Source of the DNA: Streptosporangium pseudovulgare
Lineage (GTDB): Bacteria > Actinomycetota > Actinomycetes > Streptosporangiales > Streptosporangiaceae
Assembly: GCF_014648055.1 (NCBI RefSeq)
Contig: NZ_BMQJ01000001.1
Location: forward strand, 310,001-374,000
Reading direction: 5' to 3'
DNA: 64,000 bases
Positions 34,633 to 43,847 of the stretch are shown piece after piece. The notes under the pieces are model-generated. The model saw only the letters and a program-made list of their open reading frames with translations. It ran no database searches and was not told the origin of the DNA. Both the position numbers and the translations under genes were made by a program. Positions within the stretch are counted from its first letter, which is position 1. Each line of letters starts with the position of its first letter.

Positions 34633-35028
34633 TCAGTGGGAGAAGTGCCCCCGGTAGTACTCGAAGACGAAGCCGATCATGCTCATGATGACCGCGAAGA
34701 CGCCGATCATGAACAGCCACCAGCCGATGACCAGGCCGACCGCGGTGAGCGCGACGGCCAGGCAGACGAACAGCGGCCACCAGCTGTGCGGGCTGAAGAA
34801 GCCGAGTTCTCCGGCGCCGTCGGCGATCTCACCCTGCTTGTCGTCCTCGGGCTGGTCACCGATGCGGCGGGCGGTGTACATCAGGTAGTAGCCGATCATG
34901 AAGGCGAAGCCCACCGAGATGGCCATCGCCGTCGTGCCGACCGGCTCCTTGGACCAGTACCAGTAGACGACGTCCACCGCGGCGAAGAAGACGCCGCAGA
35001 GGATGAACAACCAGCCCTGAACCTTCAT
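34633..35028 (-). CDS. ctaF: Cytochrome c oxidase subunit IV
   Basis: This 131-residue protein has four transmembrane helices ([20 protein letters not shown] at the start, then [15 protein letters not shown], and two after residue 80) and the [11 protein letters not shown] turn typical of the actinobacterial small oxidase subunit (Rv2199c in M. tuberculosis). It stabilises the aa3 complex. The ATG overlaps the ctaD stop by four bases. It is the last gene of ctaC-ctaD-ctaF. Confidence 0.95.
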   Translation of the reverse strand: MKVQGWLFILCGVFFAAVDVVYWYWSKEPVGTTAMAISVGFAFMIGYYLMYTARRIGDQPEDDKQGEIADGAGELGFFSPHSWWPLFVCLAVALTAVGLVIGWWLFMIGVFAVIMSMIGFVFEYYRGHFSH

Positions 35029-36686
35029 CGGGCGTCCTCCAGCTCACGCGGAGCGGTCACGTACGGGTACTTGAGGTCGAATGCCGGACGCTCGGAGCGG
35101 ATGCGCGGCAGCGAGGTGAAGTTGTGCCGCGGCGGCGGGCAGGAGGTCGCCCACTCCAGGGAGTTGCAGTAACCCCACGGGTCGTCCACCGTGACCTTCG
35201 GCGCGTACTTGGCCGTCTTCCAGACGTTGTAGAGGAACGGCAGCGTGGAGGCGCCGAGGATGAAGGCGCCGACCGAGGAGATCATGTTCAGGTCGGTGAA
35301 GCCGTCGATCGGGCTGTAGTCGGCGTAGCGGCGCGGGAAGCCCTCGGCACCCAGCCAGTGCTGCACCAGGAAGGTGGTGTGGAAGCCGATGAACAGCGTC
35401 CAGAAGTGCCACTTGCCCAGCCGGTCGTCCAGCATCTTGCCGGTGAACTTCGGCCACCAGAAGTAGAAGCCGGAGAACATCGCGAACACCACGGTGCCGA
35501 AGACGACGTAGTGGAAGTGCGCCACCACGAAGTAGGAGTCCGACACCTGGAAGTCCAGCGGCGGCGAGGCGAGGATGACACCGGTCAGACCACCGAAGAG
35601 GAAGGTGACCAGGAAGCCGATGGCGAACAGCATCGGCGACTCGAACGACAGGTGGCCCCGCCACATGGTGCCGATCCAGTTGAAGAACTTCACCCCGGTC
35701 GGGACCGCGATGAGGAACGTCATGAACGAGAAGAACGGCAGCAGCACCTGGCCGGTGGGGAACATGTGGTGCGCCCACACGGTGATCGACAGACCGGCGA
35801 TGACGATGGTCGCGCCGACCAGGCTGATGTAGCCGAACAGCGGCTTGCGGCTGAAGACCGGGATGACCTCGGTCACGATGCCGAAGAACGGCAGCGCGAT
35901 GATGTACACCTCGGGATGGCCGAAGAACCAGAACAGGTGCTGCCACAGGATCGGCCCGCCGGTCTCGGTGGCGAAGATCTGTGCGCCGAGCTTGCGGTCG
36001 GCCTCCAGGGCCAGCAGGGCGGCGGCGAGCACCGGGAAGGCCATCAGCACCAGGATCGAGGTGAGCAGGACGTTCCAGGTGAACAGCGGCATGCGGAACA
36101 TGGTCATGCCGGGGGCGCGCATGGTGACGATCGTGGTGATGAAGTTCACCGCGCCGAGGATCGTGCCCAGACCGGAGATGACCAGGCCGCAGATCCACAG
36201 GTCGCCGCCGACGCCGGGCGAGCTGATCGCGTTCGACAGCGGGGTGTAGGCGAACCAGCCGAAGTCGGCGGCGCCGCCCGGGGTGAGGAAGCCCGACAGG
36301 GCGATGAGGCTGCCGAAGGTGAACAGCCAGTAGCTCACCATGTTCAGCCGGGGGAAGGCCACGTCCGGCGCGCCGATCTGCAGCGGCATCAGCTCGTTGG
36401 CGAAGCCGGCGAACAGCGGCGTGGCGAACATGAGCAGCATCACCGTGCCGTGCATGGTGAACAGCTGGTTGAACTGCTCGTTGGTGGTCACCTGCAGGCC
36501 CGGCTGGGCCAGCTCCGCCCGCATGATCAGCGCCATCACGCCGCCGATCAGGAAGAACGCGAACGAAGTGATGAGGTAGAGGTGCCCAATGATCTTGTGA
36601 TCGGTGGAGGACAGCCACTTCGCGATGACGGAGCCCTTGCGGTCCGGCACCGGGATGGAGGTGAGGGGTTCGTTAAGTGCGGTCAC
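35025..36686 (-). CDS. ctaD: Cytochrome c oxidase subunit I
   Basis: The 553-residue haem-copper oxidase catalytic subunit has twelve helices. The segments [14 protein letters not shown] (CuB His and cross-linked Tyr), AHHMFPTG and HFHYVVFG (haem a and a3 ligands) are all present. It reduces O2 to water with proton pumping. Here ctaD sits between ctaC and ctaF, whereas in M. tuberculosis it is elsewhere on the chromosome. The start is GTG 36686, overlapping the ctaC stop by four bases. Confidence 0.97.
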   Translation of the reverse strand: MTALNEPLTSIPVPDRKGSVIAKWLSSTDHKIIGHLYLITSFAFFLIGGVMALIMRAELAQPGLQVTTNEQFNQLFTMHGTVMLLMFATPLFAGFANELMPLQIGAPDVAFPRLNMVSYWLFTFGSLIALSGFLTPGGAADFGWFAYTPLSNAISSPGVGGDLWICGLVISGLGTILGAVNFITTIVTMRAPGMTMFRMPLFTWNVLLTSILVLMAFPVLAAALLALEADRKLGAQIFATETGGPILWQHLFWFFGHPEVYIIALPFFGIVTEVIPVFSRKPLFGYISLVGATIVIAGLSITVWAHHMFPTGQVLLPFFSFMTFLIAVPTGVKFFNWIGTMWRGHLSFESPMLFAIGFLVTFLFGGLTGVILASPPLDFQVSDSYFVVAHFHYVVFGTVVFAMFSGFYFWWPKFTGKMLDDRLGKWHFWTLFIGFHTTFLVQHWLGAEGFPRRYADYSPIDGFTDLNMISSVGAFILGASTLPFLYNVWKTAKYAPKVTVDDPWGYCNSLEWATSCPPPRHNFTSLPRIRSERPAFDLKYPYVTAPRELEDAR

Positions 36687-37480
36687 TGGGCACCCGCCTG
36701 ACTAGCGACGTACTGGTCGAACTCGGCCTGGGGGACGAGCTTCACCGAGAACAGCATGCGACTGTGGTCCACGCCGCACAGCTCGGCGCATCGGCCGGCG
36801 TAGACGGCGGGCTTGTTGAGCGTGTCGACCTCGAACCTGTTCACCACGCCCGGGATCACGTCACGCTTGAAGTGGAAGGCCGGCACCCAGAAGGAGTGGA
36901 TGACGTCCGGCGACTGCAGCTCGAACTCGACCTTCCTGTCGACCGGGAGCACCAGCTGGGGGCCGGCGGTGTAGTCGCTGACCGGCCGGCCGACGACCTG
37001 CACCTGCTTGCCGTTGTAGTCGGTCGTGAAGCGCCAGCTCCACTGGAACGCCTCGACCTTCACCTTCACGTCCGGCTTGCCGGACATCTTGTCGATGTAG
37101 GTCTCGTCCCGGGCGGTGAAGTAGAAGAACACGCCGACCATGATGATCGGCACCACCGTGTAGAGGATCTCGATCGGGAGGTTGTAGCGGACCTGGGGAG
37201 GCAGCTCCTCCTTCGAGTTCTTCCTCTTACGGTGGAAGGCCACGGACCACAGGATCAGGCCCCACACGACCACACCGGTGGCGAGAGCGGCGATCCAGGA
37301 TCCGTTCCACAGACTCTGGACCGTCTCGGCCTGCTTGGTGATGCCGACGGGCATGCCGGCGCGCTTCCACTCATCGGCACTGCACGCCGTCGCGGACACC
37401 AGCAGCAGCGCCAGAGCGGCAGCGCGTGGCACCCGGCGGCGGGCCAACGGACGCCGTGCAGAACGGCGGGTCGGACTCAC
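36683..37480 (-). CDS. ctaC: Cytochrome c oxidase subunit II
   Basis: The protein, about 265 residues from GTG 37480, has a basic N-terminus and a lipobox-like signal (LLLVSATAC), two membrane helices, and a C-terminal cupredoxin domain with the CuA site [12 protein letters not shown]. It takes electrons from QcrC haem. An in-frame start at 37558 would add 26 residues that do not look like a signal peptide. It heads the ctaC-ctaD-ctaF operon; divergent from it is the cysteine desulfurase. Confidence 0.94.
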   Translation of the reverse strand: MSPTRRSARRPLARRRVPRAAALALLLVSATACSADEWKRAGMPVGITKQAETVQSLWNGSWIAALATGVVVWGLILWSVAFHRKRKNSKEELPPQVRYNLPIEILYTVVPIIMVGVFFYFTARDETYIDKMSGKPDVKVKVEAFQWSWRFTTDYNGKQVQVVGRPVSDYTAGPQLVLPVDRKVEFELQSPDVIHSFWVPAFHFKRDVIPGVVNRFEVDTLNKPAVYAGRCAELCGVDHSRMLFSVKLVPQAEFDQYVASQAGAQ

Positions 37481-37646
37481 GGATCGCCTACCCCACAGAT
37501 GAAGCCCAGAAGTCACTTCTGGGCGGTCGTTTGTTCGTATTAACAACTCGTAGTTCACAGCTTTACGCTGGAGGACACACTAGCGCGGACCCGCCTCGCC
37601 CCCCCGCGCAGCCCCCGGTTCCACCACGCGGTGCGACGATGGGGGA

Positions 37647-38783
37647 ATGGCGTACTTCGACGCGGCCTCCACCGAACCGCTGCATCCCCAGGCGCGCGAG
37701 GCGCTGATCGAGGCGCTCGACGCCGGCTGGGCCGACCCGGCTCGGCTGTACGGTCCCGCCCGCCGCGCAAGGATGTTACTGGAACAGGCGCGTGCCGAGG
37801 TCGCCGAGGTGATCGGCGCCCGGCCCGACGAGGTCTCCTTCACCGCCTCCGGCACCCAGGCGGCGCACCTGGGCGTGCTCGGCGCGCTCCTGGGCCGCCG
37901 CCGGGCGGGCCGCCGCCTGGTGGTCTCCGCGGTCGAGCACTCCGCGGTGCTGCACGCCGCCGCGCTGCACGAGCGTGACGGCGGCACGGTCGAGACGGTC
38001 GGCGTGAACCGGGCCGGCGCGGTCGACCCGGCCGCCTTCGGCGCGGCCGTCGGCGCCGGGGACACCGCCCTGGCCTGCCTGCAGAGCGCCAACCACGAGG
38101 TGGGGACCCTGCAGCCGGTGGCCGAGGCGGCGGCCGCGTGCGCCGAGGCGGGCGTGCCGCTGCTGGTGGACGCCGCGCAGACCGTCGGCCGGGCGCCGGT
38201 GCCCGCCGGCTGGTCGGTGCTGGCCGCGAGCGCGCACAAGTGGGGCGGTCCGGCCGGGGTCGGGGTGCTGGCGGTCCGCAAGGGCGTCCGGTGGCGTTCC
38301 CCGCTGCCGGAGGACGACCGGGAGCGGCGACGGGTCCCGGGCTTCGAGAACGTGCCGGCGATCATCGCCGCGGCCGTCGCGCTGCGGGCCGTCGCCGCCG
38401 ACGCGGCCCGGGAGTCGGCCCGCCTCTCCGCTCTCGTGGACCGGATCAGGAGCGAGGTGCGGAGGACCGTTCCGGACGTCGAGGTCATCGGCGACCCCGT
38501 GGCCCGCGCCCCGCACATTGTCACCTTTTCGTGTCTTTACGTGGACGGTGAGGCCCTGTTGACAGAGTTGGATAGGGCGGGGTTCGCCGTGTCGTCCGGC
38601 AGTTCGTGTACGGCGAGCACGCTTCGCCCGTCGCATGTTCTGGAGGCCATGGGGGTGCTGACACACGGGAACCTCCGGGTGTCGCTGCCCCGGGGAGCCT
38701 CCGCGGCGGACGTCGACCGTTTCCTCGCCGTCCTGCCGGACGTGGTGAAGAGGATCCGCGAGGACGCGGGAATGCAGCCGTGA
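37647..38783 (+). CDS. Cysteine desulfurase (IscS/NifS type)
   Basis: The 378-residue aminotransferase-fold enzyme has the PLP lysine in SAHKWGGP, the PLP-phosphate region FTASGTQAAHLG, and the active-site cysteine loop SSGSSCTASTLRPS. It removes sulfur from cysteine as a persulfide for Fe-S clusters or tRNA thiolation. A TusA-type carrier follows 28 bases later, so sulfur is likely relayed to it. ErpA and NadA lie a little downstream, but on their own transcripts. Confidence 0.94.
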   Translation: MAYFDAASTEPLHPQAREALIEALDAGWADPARLYGPARRARMLLEQARAEVAEVIGARPDEVSFTASGTQAAHLGVLGALLGRRRAGRRLVVSAVEHSAVLHAAALHERDGGTVETVGVNRAGAVDPAAFGAAVGAGDTALACLQSANHEVGTLQPVAEAAAACAEAGVPLLVDAAQTVGRAPVPAGWSVLAASAHKWGGPAGVGVLAVRKGVRWRSPLPEDDRERRRVPGFENVPAIIAAAVALRAVAADAARESARLSALVDRIRSEVRRTVPDVEVIGDPVARAPHIVTFSCLYVDGEALLTELDRAGFAVSSGSSCTASTLRPSHVLEAMGVLTHGNLRVSLPRGASAADVDRFLAVLPDVVKRIREDAGMQP

Positions 38784-38811
38784 CGGACCATTCTTCGGGG
38801 AGTGAAGTGAC

Positions 38812-39081
38812 ATGACGGCCGGCCAGACGACCGCGGAGGGGGCCGGGCAGCCCCCGGCGCTGACCATCGACGCGCTGGGCAAGAAGTGCCCGATCCCGAT
38901 CATCATGCTCGCCCAGCAGATCAACGACGTCCCGCGTGAGGCGATCGTGTCGGTCCTCGCCGACGATCCCGCGGCGTTCACCGACATCCCGGCCTGGTGC
39001 CGGCTCAAGTCGCACCACCACGTGGCCAGCCACGAGCTCCCCTCGGGCGGCTGGGCCATCCACGTGCGGCGCAACTACTGA
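38812..39081 (+). CDS. tusA: TusA-family sulfur carrier
   Basis: This 89-residue protein has the SirA/TusA fold with the persulfide cysteine in KKCPIPIIML near residue 24. TusA takes sulfur from a cysteine desulfurase and hands it to tRNA or cofactor synthesis. It is 28 bases after a cysteine desulfurase gene on the same strand, a natural donor. The ATG at 38812 follows AGTGAAGTGAC, a weak ribosome site. Confidence 0.92.
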   Translation: MTAGQTTAEGAGQPPALTIDALGKKCPIPIIMLAQQINDVPREAIVSVLADDPAAFTDIPAWCRLKSHHHVASHELPSGGWAIHVRRNY

Positions 39082-39119
39082 GGCCGCCGGGCCCGGGACG
39101 GGCCGCCCGCCGCCGGGGC

Positions 39120-39147
39120 CCGCCGTGCCGTACGGCGGGCACGGCGG
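39120..39147. terminator. Hairpin between tusA and adoK
   Basis: A perfect 10-bp stem, CCGCCGTGCC with its complement, closes an eight-base loop between the convergent tusA and adoK genes. It is a probable bidirectional terminator. Confidence 0.5.
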
Positions 39148-39265
39148 CGCCCCGGCCGCCGCGGAAGCGCGGTGACGCCGCGCCCGGACGGACCGGACGG
39201 CCGAGGCCGCCGGGTTCCGTTCGCGGGTCGCCCCGCCCGCCGCGGGGCGATCCGCGGAGCGGGTT

Positions 39266-40252
39266 CTAGGGGTGCTGGCAGCGCACGTGGCGGGAGATCT
39301 CGTCGGCGGCCTCCGAGCCGTAGGCGGCGGCGAAGCGGTCGAGGAAGACCCGCTGGCCGAGGCGGTACTCCTGCCCGCCGACGTGCTCCAGGACGTGGGT
39401 GGCGGTGAGGTTGCCGAGCTGGCCGCAGCGCTCCAGGGACAGGCCCCAGGCCAGGCCGGCCAGGAACCCGGCGCGGAAACCGTCGCCGACGCCGGTGGGG
39501 TCGGCCTTGCCCAGCTCGGGGACGGCCGGGACACGCAGGATCGGCTCGCCCCTGCGCTCGATCGCGACGCCCTTGGGGCCGAGCGTGGTGACGCGGACCT
39601 CGACGCGGTCGAGCACCTCCTCGGCGGACAGCCCGGTCTTCTGCTCGATCATGCCCTTCTCGTAGTCGTTGCTGAACAGGTAGGCGGCGCCGTCCAGCAG
39701 CGGGCGGATGTCGTCACCGGACATGCGGGCGATCTGCTGGGAGAAGTCGGCGGCGAAGGGGATGCCGCGCCGGCGGGCCTCCTCGGTGTGCCGCAGCATC
39801 GCGTCGGGGTCGTTCGGGCCGACCAGCACCAGGTCGAGGCCGCCGAGCCGCTCGGCGATCGGGCCGAGCTCGATCAGCCGCGCCTCGGCCATCGCGCCGG
39901 TGTAGAAGGAGGCGATCTGGTTGTGGTCGTCGTCGGTGGTGCACAGGAACCGGGCCGTGTGGTGCAGCTCGGAGGTGTGCACGGAGTCGCAGTCGACGCC
40001 GTGCCGCTCCAGCCAGGACCGGTAGTCGGCGAAGTCGGCGCCGACCGCGCCGACGAGGACGGGCCGCAGACCGAGGCACCCCATGCCGAAGGCGATGTTG
40101 GCCGCGCAGCCGCCACGGCGGATCTGCAGGTCGTCCACGAGGAACGACAGGGACACCCGATCGAGCTGGCCGGCGATCAGCTGGTCGCTGAAGCGCCCCG
40201 GGAAGGTCATCAGGTGGTCGGTCGCGATGGAACCGGTGACGGCGATGCGCAC
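39266..40252 (-). CDS. adoK: Adenosine kinase, PfkB family
   Basis: The 328-residue kinase starts RIAVTGSIATDHLMTFPGRF and has the PfkB signature DPTGVGDGFRAGF, whose Asp is the catalytic base, plus RRGGCAANIAFGMG near residue 48. Sequence and order closely resemble M. tuberculosis adenosine kinase (Rv2202c), also near ctaC and a HesB gene. It phosphorylates adenosine with ATP for purine salvage. The start is GTG 40252 with GAGGAG nine bases upstream; the longer frame starting at 40318 has no ribosome site. Confidence 0.93.
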   Translation of the reverse strand: MRIAVTGSIATDHLMTFPGRFSDQLIAGQLDRVSLSFLVDDLQIRRGGCAANIAFGMGCLGLRPVLVGAVGADFADYRSWLERHGVDCDSVHTSELHHTARFLCTTDDDHNQIASFYTGAMAEARLIELGPIAERLGGLDLVLVGPNDPDAMLRHTEEARRRGIPFAADFSQQIARMSGDDIRPLLDGAAYLFSNDYEKGMIEQKTGLSAEEVLDRVEVRVTTLGPKGVAIERRGEPILRVPAVPELGKADPTGVGDGFRAGFLAGLAWGLSLERCGQLGNLTATHVLEHVGGQEYRLGQRVFLDRFAAAYGSEAADEISRHVRCQHP

Positions 40253-40323
40253 GGGGTTCTTCTCCTCGTTGTCGGCATCTGGAAGATGGTCGGGGGGCGG
40301 TTGCAGGCGTGCGGACACACGAC

Positions 40324-40359
40324 GGCCCCGCCGGGTGAGTCAGCTCACCCGGCGGGGCC
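40324..40359 (-). terminator. Terminator downstream of erpA
   Basis: A perfect 16-bp stem (GGCCCCGCCGGGTGAG with its complement) with a four-base TCAG loop lies 12 bases past the stop of the minus-strand Fe-S carrier gene. It would isolate erpA from adoK. Confidence 0.85.
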
Positions 40360-40371
40360 ATCGTATTGCGA

Positions 40372-40725
40372 CTAGTTGAAAGAGTCGCCGCAGGCGCACG
40401 AGCCCGTGGCGTTGGGGTTGTCGATCGTGAAGCCCTGCTTCTCGATCGTGTCGACGAAGTCGATCGTCGCGCCCGTGAGGTAGGGGGCGCTCATCCGGTC
40501 GGTGACCACGCTGACCCCGCCGAAGTCGGAGACGATGTCGCCGTCCATCGAACGGTCGTCGAAGAAGAGCTGGTAGCGCAGGCCGGAGCAGCCGCCGGGC
40601 TGCACGGCCACGCGCAGCTGGAGCCCCTCCTCGCCCTGCTGCTCCAGCAGGCTCTTGACCTTGGCGGCGGCGGCGTCGCTGAGGATCAGGCCCTGCGCCG
40701 TGGTCTCGCTGCTCTCAACCGACAT
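40372..40725 (-). CDS. erpA: A-type iron-sulfur cluster carrier (HesB/IscA/ErpA)
   Basis: The 117-residue protein has three conserved cysteines, one in QPGGCSGLRYQ and two in SCACGDSF at the end, arranged to bind a [2Fe-2S] or [4Fe-4S] cluster for delivery to apo-enzymes. The counterpart by position is Rv2204c. NadA, a [4Fe-4S] enzyme, is divergent from it, and LipA further on is another client. The ATG has a GGGAGTCACC region upstream. Confidence 0.94.
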   Translation of the reverse strand: MSVESSETTAQGLILSDAAAAKVKSLLEQQGEEGLQLRVAVQPGGCSGLRYQLFFDDRSMDGDIVSDFGGVSVVTDRMSAPYLTGATIDFVDTIEKQGFTIDNPNATGSCACGDSFN

Positions 40726-41070
40726 GTGGTGACTCCCGCGTCTGCGTCAACCGCCCGGTCGGGACGGTTGTCTGTTTCTGACGTCCTACTAAGACGCTAC
40801 CAACACCTGCGCGGGCCTACACATTCCTGCGGGCTCCGGTCTCCCGCCGCCGCCCCGCCCCGGCCGGGGCCGCCGGCCCGTGCGGACCCCGCCCGTACGG
40901 GCGCGGCGCGACCGGCCGTACGGCCGTGGCCCCGGCTCGGCGCGGCCCCCGGCCGGACGACCGTGACCGCCCCGATCAGGACGTTCACCCCGATCGACTC
41001 CCCCGGGAACAAAAACCCCCGGCCGTGTGTCATCATTAGTCGTCACTTCGACGATAAGGGGGTGGTGGTC
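40726..41070. other. Divergent region between erpA and nadA
   Basis: About 345 bases without a gene. The first half faces erpA. The middle is GC-rich with CCCGTACGGG and GGCCGTACGGCC palindromes near 40890-40925. The end holds an inverted repeat TCGTC-ACTTC-GACGA (41040-41054) directly before the AAGGGGG ribosome site of nadA, a possible repressor site. An AT-richer CATCATTAG near 41031 may be part of a -10 element. Confidence 0.4.
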
Positions 41071-42225
41071 GTGACGACCACCGAGACCGGCCTTCCGCTC
41101 TTCGTCCTCGGCCGGGGAACCGACCCGCACAGCGAGCGCGGTGTCGACTGCCCCGGCGAGCTGCCGCCCGCGTCCGACCCGGCGCTGGTGGAGCGGGCCC
41201 GGCGGGCCAAGGCCGCGCTGGGCGAGCGGGTCTTCGTGCTGGGCCACCACTACCAGCGCGACGAGGTCATCCAGTTCGCCGACGTGACCGGCGACTCGTT
41301 CAAGCTGGCCCGCGAAGCCGCCGCCCGGCCCGACGCCGAGTACATCGTCTTCTGCGGCGTCCACTTCATGGCCGAGTCGGCCGACATCCTCACCTCCGAC
41401 GCGCAGAGGGTCGTCCTGCCCGACCTCGCCGCCGGCTGCTCCATGGCCGACATGGCCACCTTCGACCAGGTCGAGGAGTGCTGGGAGGCGCTGCAGGACG
41501 CCGGGATCGCCGACGTCACCGTCCCGGTCACCTACATGAACTCCAGCGCCGACATCAAGGCGTTCTGCGGGCGCAACGGCGGCGCCGTCTGCACCTCCTC
41601 CAACGCCCGGCGCGCCCTCGACTGGGCCTTCTCGCGCGGCGAGAAGGTGCTGTTCCTGCCCGACCAGCACCTGGGGCGCAACACCGCGGTGCTGGAGATG
41701 GGCCTGTCCCTGGACGACTGCGTCGTCTACAACCCGCACCGGCCGAACGGCGGGCTGACCGCCGGGCAGCTGGAGAACGCCAAGATGATCCTGTGGAAGG
41801 GGCACTGCTCGGTGCACGGCCGCTTCAGCGCGGGGTGCGTCGACGACGTCCGGGAGCGCATCCCCGGCGTCAACGTGCTGGTCCACCCCGAGTGCCGCCA
41901 CGAGGTGGTCACCAAGGCCGACCACATCGGCTCCACCGAGCACATCATCGAGACGCTGCGGCGGGCGCCGGCGGGCTCCGCCTGGGCCGTGGGCACCGAG
42001 CTGAACCTGGTGAAGAGGCTCGCCCGGATGTTCCCCGACAAGAACGTCACCTTCCTCGACCGGACCGTCTGCTATTGCTCGACGATGAACCGGATCGACC
42101 TGCCGCACCTGGTGTGGGCGCTGGAGTCCCTCGCCGCCGGGCAGGTCGTCAACCAGATCACGGTCGACGACGACACCGCGCACTGGGCGAAGGTCGCCCT
42201 CGACCGGATGCTCGCGCTGCCCTGA
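41071..42225 (+). CDS. nadA: Quinolinate synthase A
   Basis: The 384-residue enzyme shows the NadA motifs VLGHHYQRDEVIQFADVTGDS, FCGVHFMAESA, ELNLVKRL and TVCYCSTMN. The cysteines in FCGVHF, HPECRHE or a nearby site, and VCYC supply the [4Fe-4S] ligands. It condenses iminoaspartate with dihydroxyacetone phosphate to quinolinate, for NAD. No nadB or nadC follows, which is unusual. The start is GTG 41071, with AAGGGGG eight bases upstream; GTGs at 41062 and 41065 lie within or next to that site. Confidence 0.95.
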   Translation: MTTTETGLPLFVLGRGTDPHSERGVDCPGELPPASDPALVERARRAKAALGERVFVLGHHYQRDEVIQFADVTGDSFKLAREAAARPDAEYIVFCGVHFMAESADILTSDAQRVVLPDLAAGCSMADMATFDQVEECWEALQDAGIADVTVPVTYMNSSADIKAFCGRNGGAVCTSSNARRALDWAFSRGEKVLFLPDQHLGRNTAVLEMGLSLDDCVVYNPHRPNGGLTAGQLENAKMILWKGHCSVHGRFSAGCVDDVRERIPGVNVLVHPECRHEVVTKADHIGSTEHIIETLRRAPAGSAWAVGTELNLVKRLARMFPDKNVTFLDRTVCYCSTMNRIDLPHLVWALESLAAGQVVNQITVDDDTAHWAKVALDRMLALP

Positions 42226-42288
42226 CGGCCCCGGGGCCGCCTGGGAGCCGTCGGGGACGGCGCCCGGCGCGGCCGCCGCCGTGACGGT

Positions 42289-42316
42289 CCCGGCCGCCGC
42301 TTCCCCGGCGGCCGGG
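42289..42316. terminator. Hairpin between nadA and the SIMPL gene
   Basis: A perfect 11-bp stem, CCCGGCCGCCG with its complement, encloses a six-base loop ten bases before the stop of the minus-strand SIMPL gene. It separates two convergent genes. Confidence 0.55.
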
Positions 42317-42325
42317 GGCGGGCGG

Positions 42326-43075
42326 CTACAGCATCATCGAGTAGACCACCTGGACGTGCACCGAGACGTTCTGCTGGCCCGGGCTGATCGAGCTGCGGTC
42401 GGCCATCCCCGCGGCGGCGAACATGATGGGCCGCGGCGGCGTGACGTCCTGCTCCCTGATCGTCAGGACGTCGCCGAGCGTGCCGCCGGCCAGCCTCGCG
42501 TACTGCTGGGCGCGGGCCTTGGCGTCGGCGAACGCCAGGTCCCGGGCGGCCCGCAGCGCGGCGTTGTTGTCGGAGAGCTCGAAGGAGACGCCGTTCAACC
42601 GGGCCTCGGGCCCGACGGAGACGACCGTGTCCACCGCCTTGTCGGCGTTGTCGAGGTCGCGCACCACGACCTCGACGCCCTGCGCCGCCCGGTATCCGGC
42701 GATCTTCGGGTAGTCGTCGTACACCGGGGCGAGGGAGAGCTCGGTGGTCCGCAGGTCCTTGGGGGCGATGCCCGCGTCGAGCAGCGCCTGGGTCAGCCTG
42801 GCGGCGGCCTGGCGGGCCTGGGAGAACGCCTGTCCCGGCGTGTCGGTGCGCACCTCGACGCCGGCGTTGAGCCGCATGATGTCAGGGGTGACGAGCAGCT
42901 CGCCCTCTCCCATGACCGTGACCTTCGGCGGGTAGTCGTCCGCCGTCGCCCGCGCCGCTCCGACGGCGGGGCCGGCGCCGGGATCGACGCCGGCCAGGGC
43001 CGTGCCGCACATGCCCGCGGTGGCGATCGCCGCCGCCGCCGTGGCGGCGGCCAGGGCGTGAGATATCTTGATCAT
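42326..43075 (-). CDS. Secreted SIMPL-domain (DUF541) protein
   Basis: The 249-residue protein has a signal peptide (about residues 1-28, ending GTALA) and a SIMPL domain: KVTVMGEGELLVTPDIMRLNAGVEV, DAGIAPKDLRTTELSLAPVYD and a C-terminal ARAQQYARLAGGTLGDVLTI. These periplasmic or cell-surface proteins are linked with oxidative and envelope stress, but their mechanism is unknown. The neighbouring psp cassette fits such a role. The ATG at 43075 has no strong ribosome site. Confidence 0.9.
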   Translation of the reverse strand: MIKISHALAAATAAAAIATAGMCGTALAGVDPGAGPAVGAARATADDYPPKVTVMGEGELLVTPDIMRLNAGVEVRTDTPGQAFSQARQAAARLTQALLDAGIAPKDLRTTELSLAPVYDDYPKIAGYRAAQGVEVVVRDLDNADKAVDTVVSVGPEARLNGVSFELSDNNAALRAARDLAFADAKARAQQYARLAGGTLGDVLTIREQDVTPPRPIMFAAAGMADRSSISPGQQNVSVHVQVVYSMML

Positions 43076-43270
43076 GGGGTCATGGCACCACGGGGCGGCG
43101 GGCCCGCCGGGGAGCCGCCCGCGCGCCCTGTCATGTCTTGAAGAGCAGATTACGGCGTGTTCCCGCCGCCGGGCCGGCGCGTCGCGGCGCCGCTGAAGCC
43201 CCGGCGCGCCACGAGGCCGCTGAAGACCCGGCACGCCGTGCCGCCGAAGACCCGGCACGCCGCGGCGCCG

Positions 43271-43843
43271 CTAAAGGCCCGGGGCGCCCCAGAGGGGGAA
43301 CCAGCGGTCGAGGTCGGGCTCGACGGGCAGCTCGTCCTCCAGCGCGGCGCGCACCTGGAGTTCCAGTGCGCCGTCGCGGTGCTGCCCCGACAGGGGGGCG
43401 AACGGGTAGAAGGTGCCGCGCTTGTACAGATAGACCAGCGCCAGGCCGCGGCCGGTCGGGGCGGAGAAGCAGACCAGCGAGCACAGCAGGGACGGGCCGA
43501 ACCCGGCCGACTCCAGGGAGGAGTTGACCGCGTGCAGGTCGGTGACCAGCTCGCCGAGCCGGTCGGGCGAATGGCGCATGAACAGCCAGGTGTAGCCGTA
43601 GGGGTCCTGCGTCTCCTCGACCGCCGGGCCGTTGCCGGCGGCGAGCAGGTCCACGACCTCCTCCTGCAGCCGGTTGAACGCCTCACCCTCGGCGGAGCGG
43701 AAACAGACCGACCCGTGCCCGCTCGGCGCCAGCCCGGTCGCCGCCTGCAGCGTCACCGCCGCCGACGGCAGCGCGAACAGCGCGTCCAGGTCCGGCTGCG
43801 CCGGCTCGGTACGGCCCAGCATCGCGTCCCACCACCGCTTCAC
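43271..43843 (-). CDS. pspAB: PspA-associated protein PspAB
   Basis: This 190-residue soluble protein matches the actinobacterial PspAB family: KRWWDAMLGRTEP at the start, AFNRLQEEVVDLL near residue 57, YTWLFMRHSPDRLGELVTDLH in the middle and an acidic end. Its function is unknown beyond its constant link to PspA. It is the last of four tightly spaced genes (pspA, pspAA, htpX, pspAB). It begins four bases after htpX ends. The start is GTG 43843. Confidence 0.9.
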   Translation of the reverse strand: MKRWWDAMLGRTEPAQPDLDALFALPSAAVTLQAATGLAPSGHGSVCFRSAEGEAFNRLQEEVVDLLAAGNGPAVEETQDPYGYTWLFMRHSPDRLGELVTDLHAVNSSLESAGFGPSLLCSLVCFSAPTGRGLALVYLYKRGTFYPFAPLSGQHRDGALELQVRAALEDELPVEPDLDRWFPLWGAPGL

Positions 43844-43847
43844 CGCG

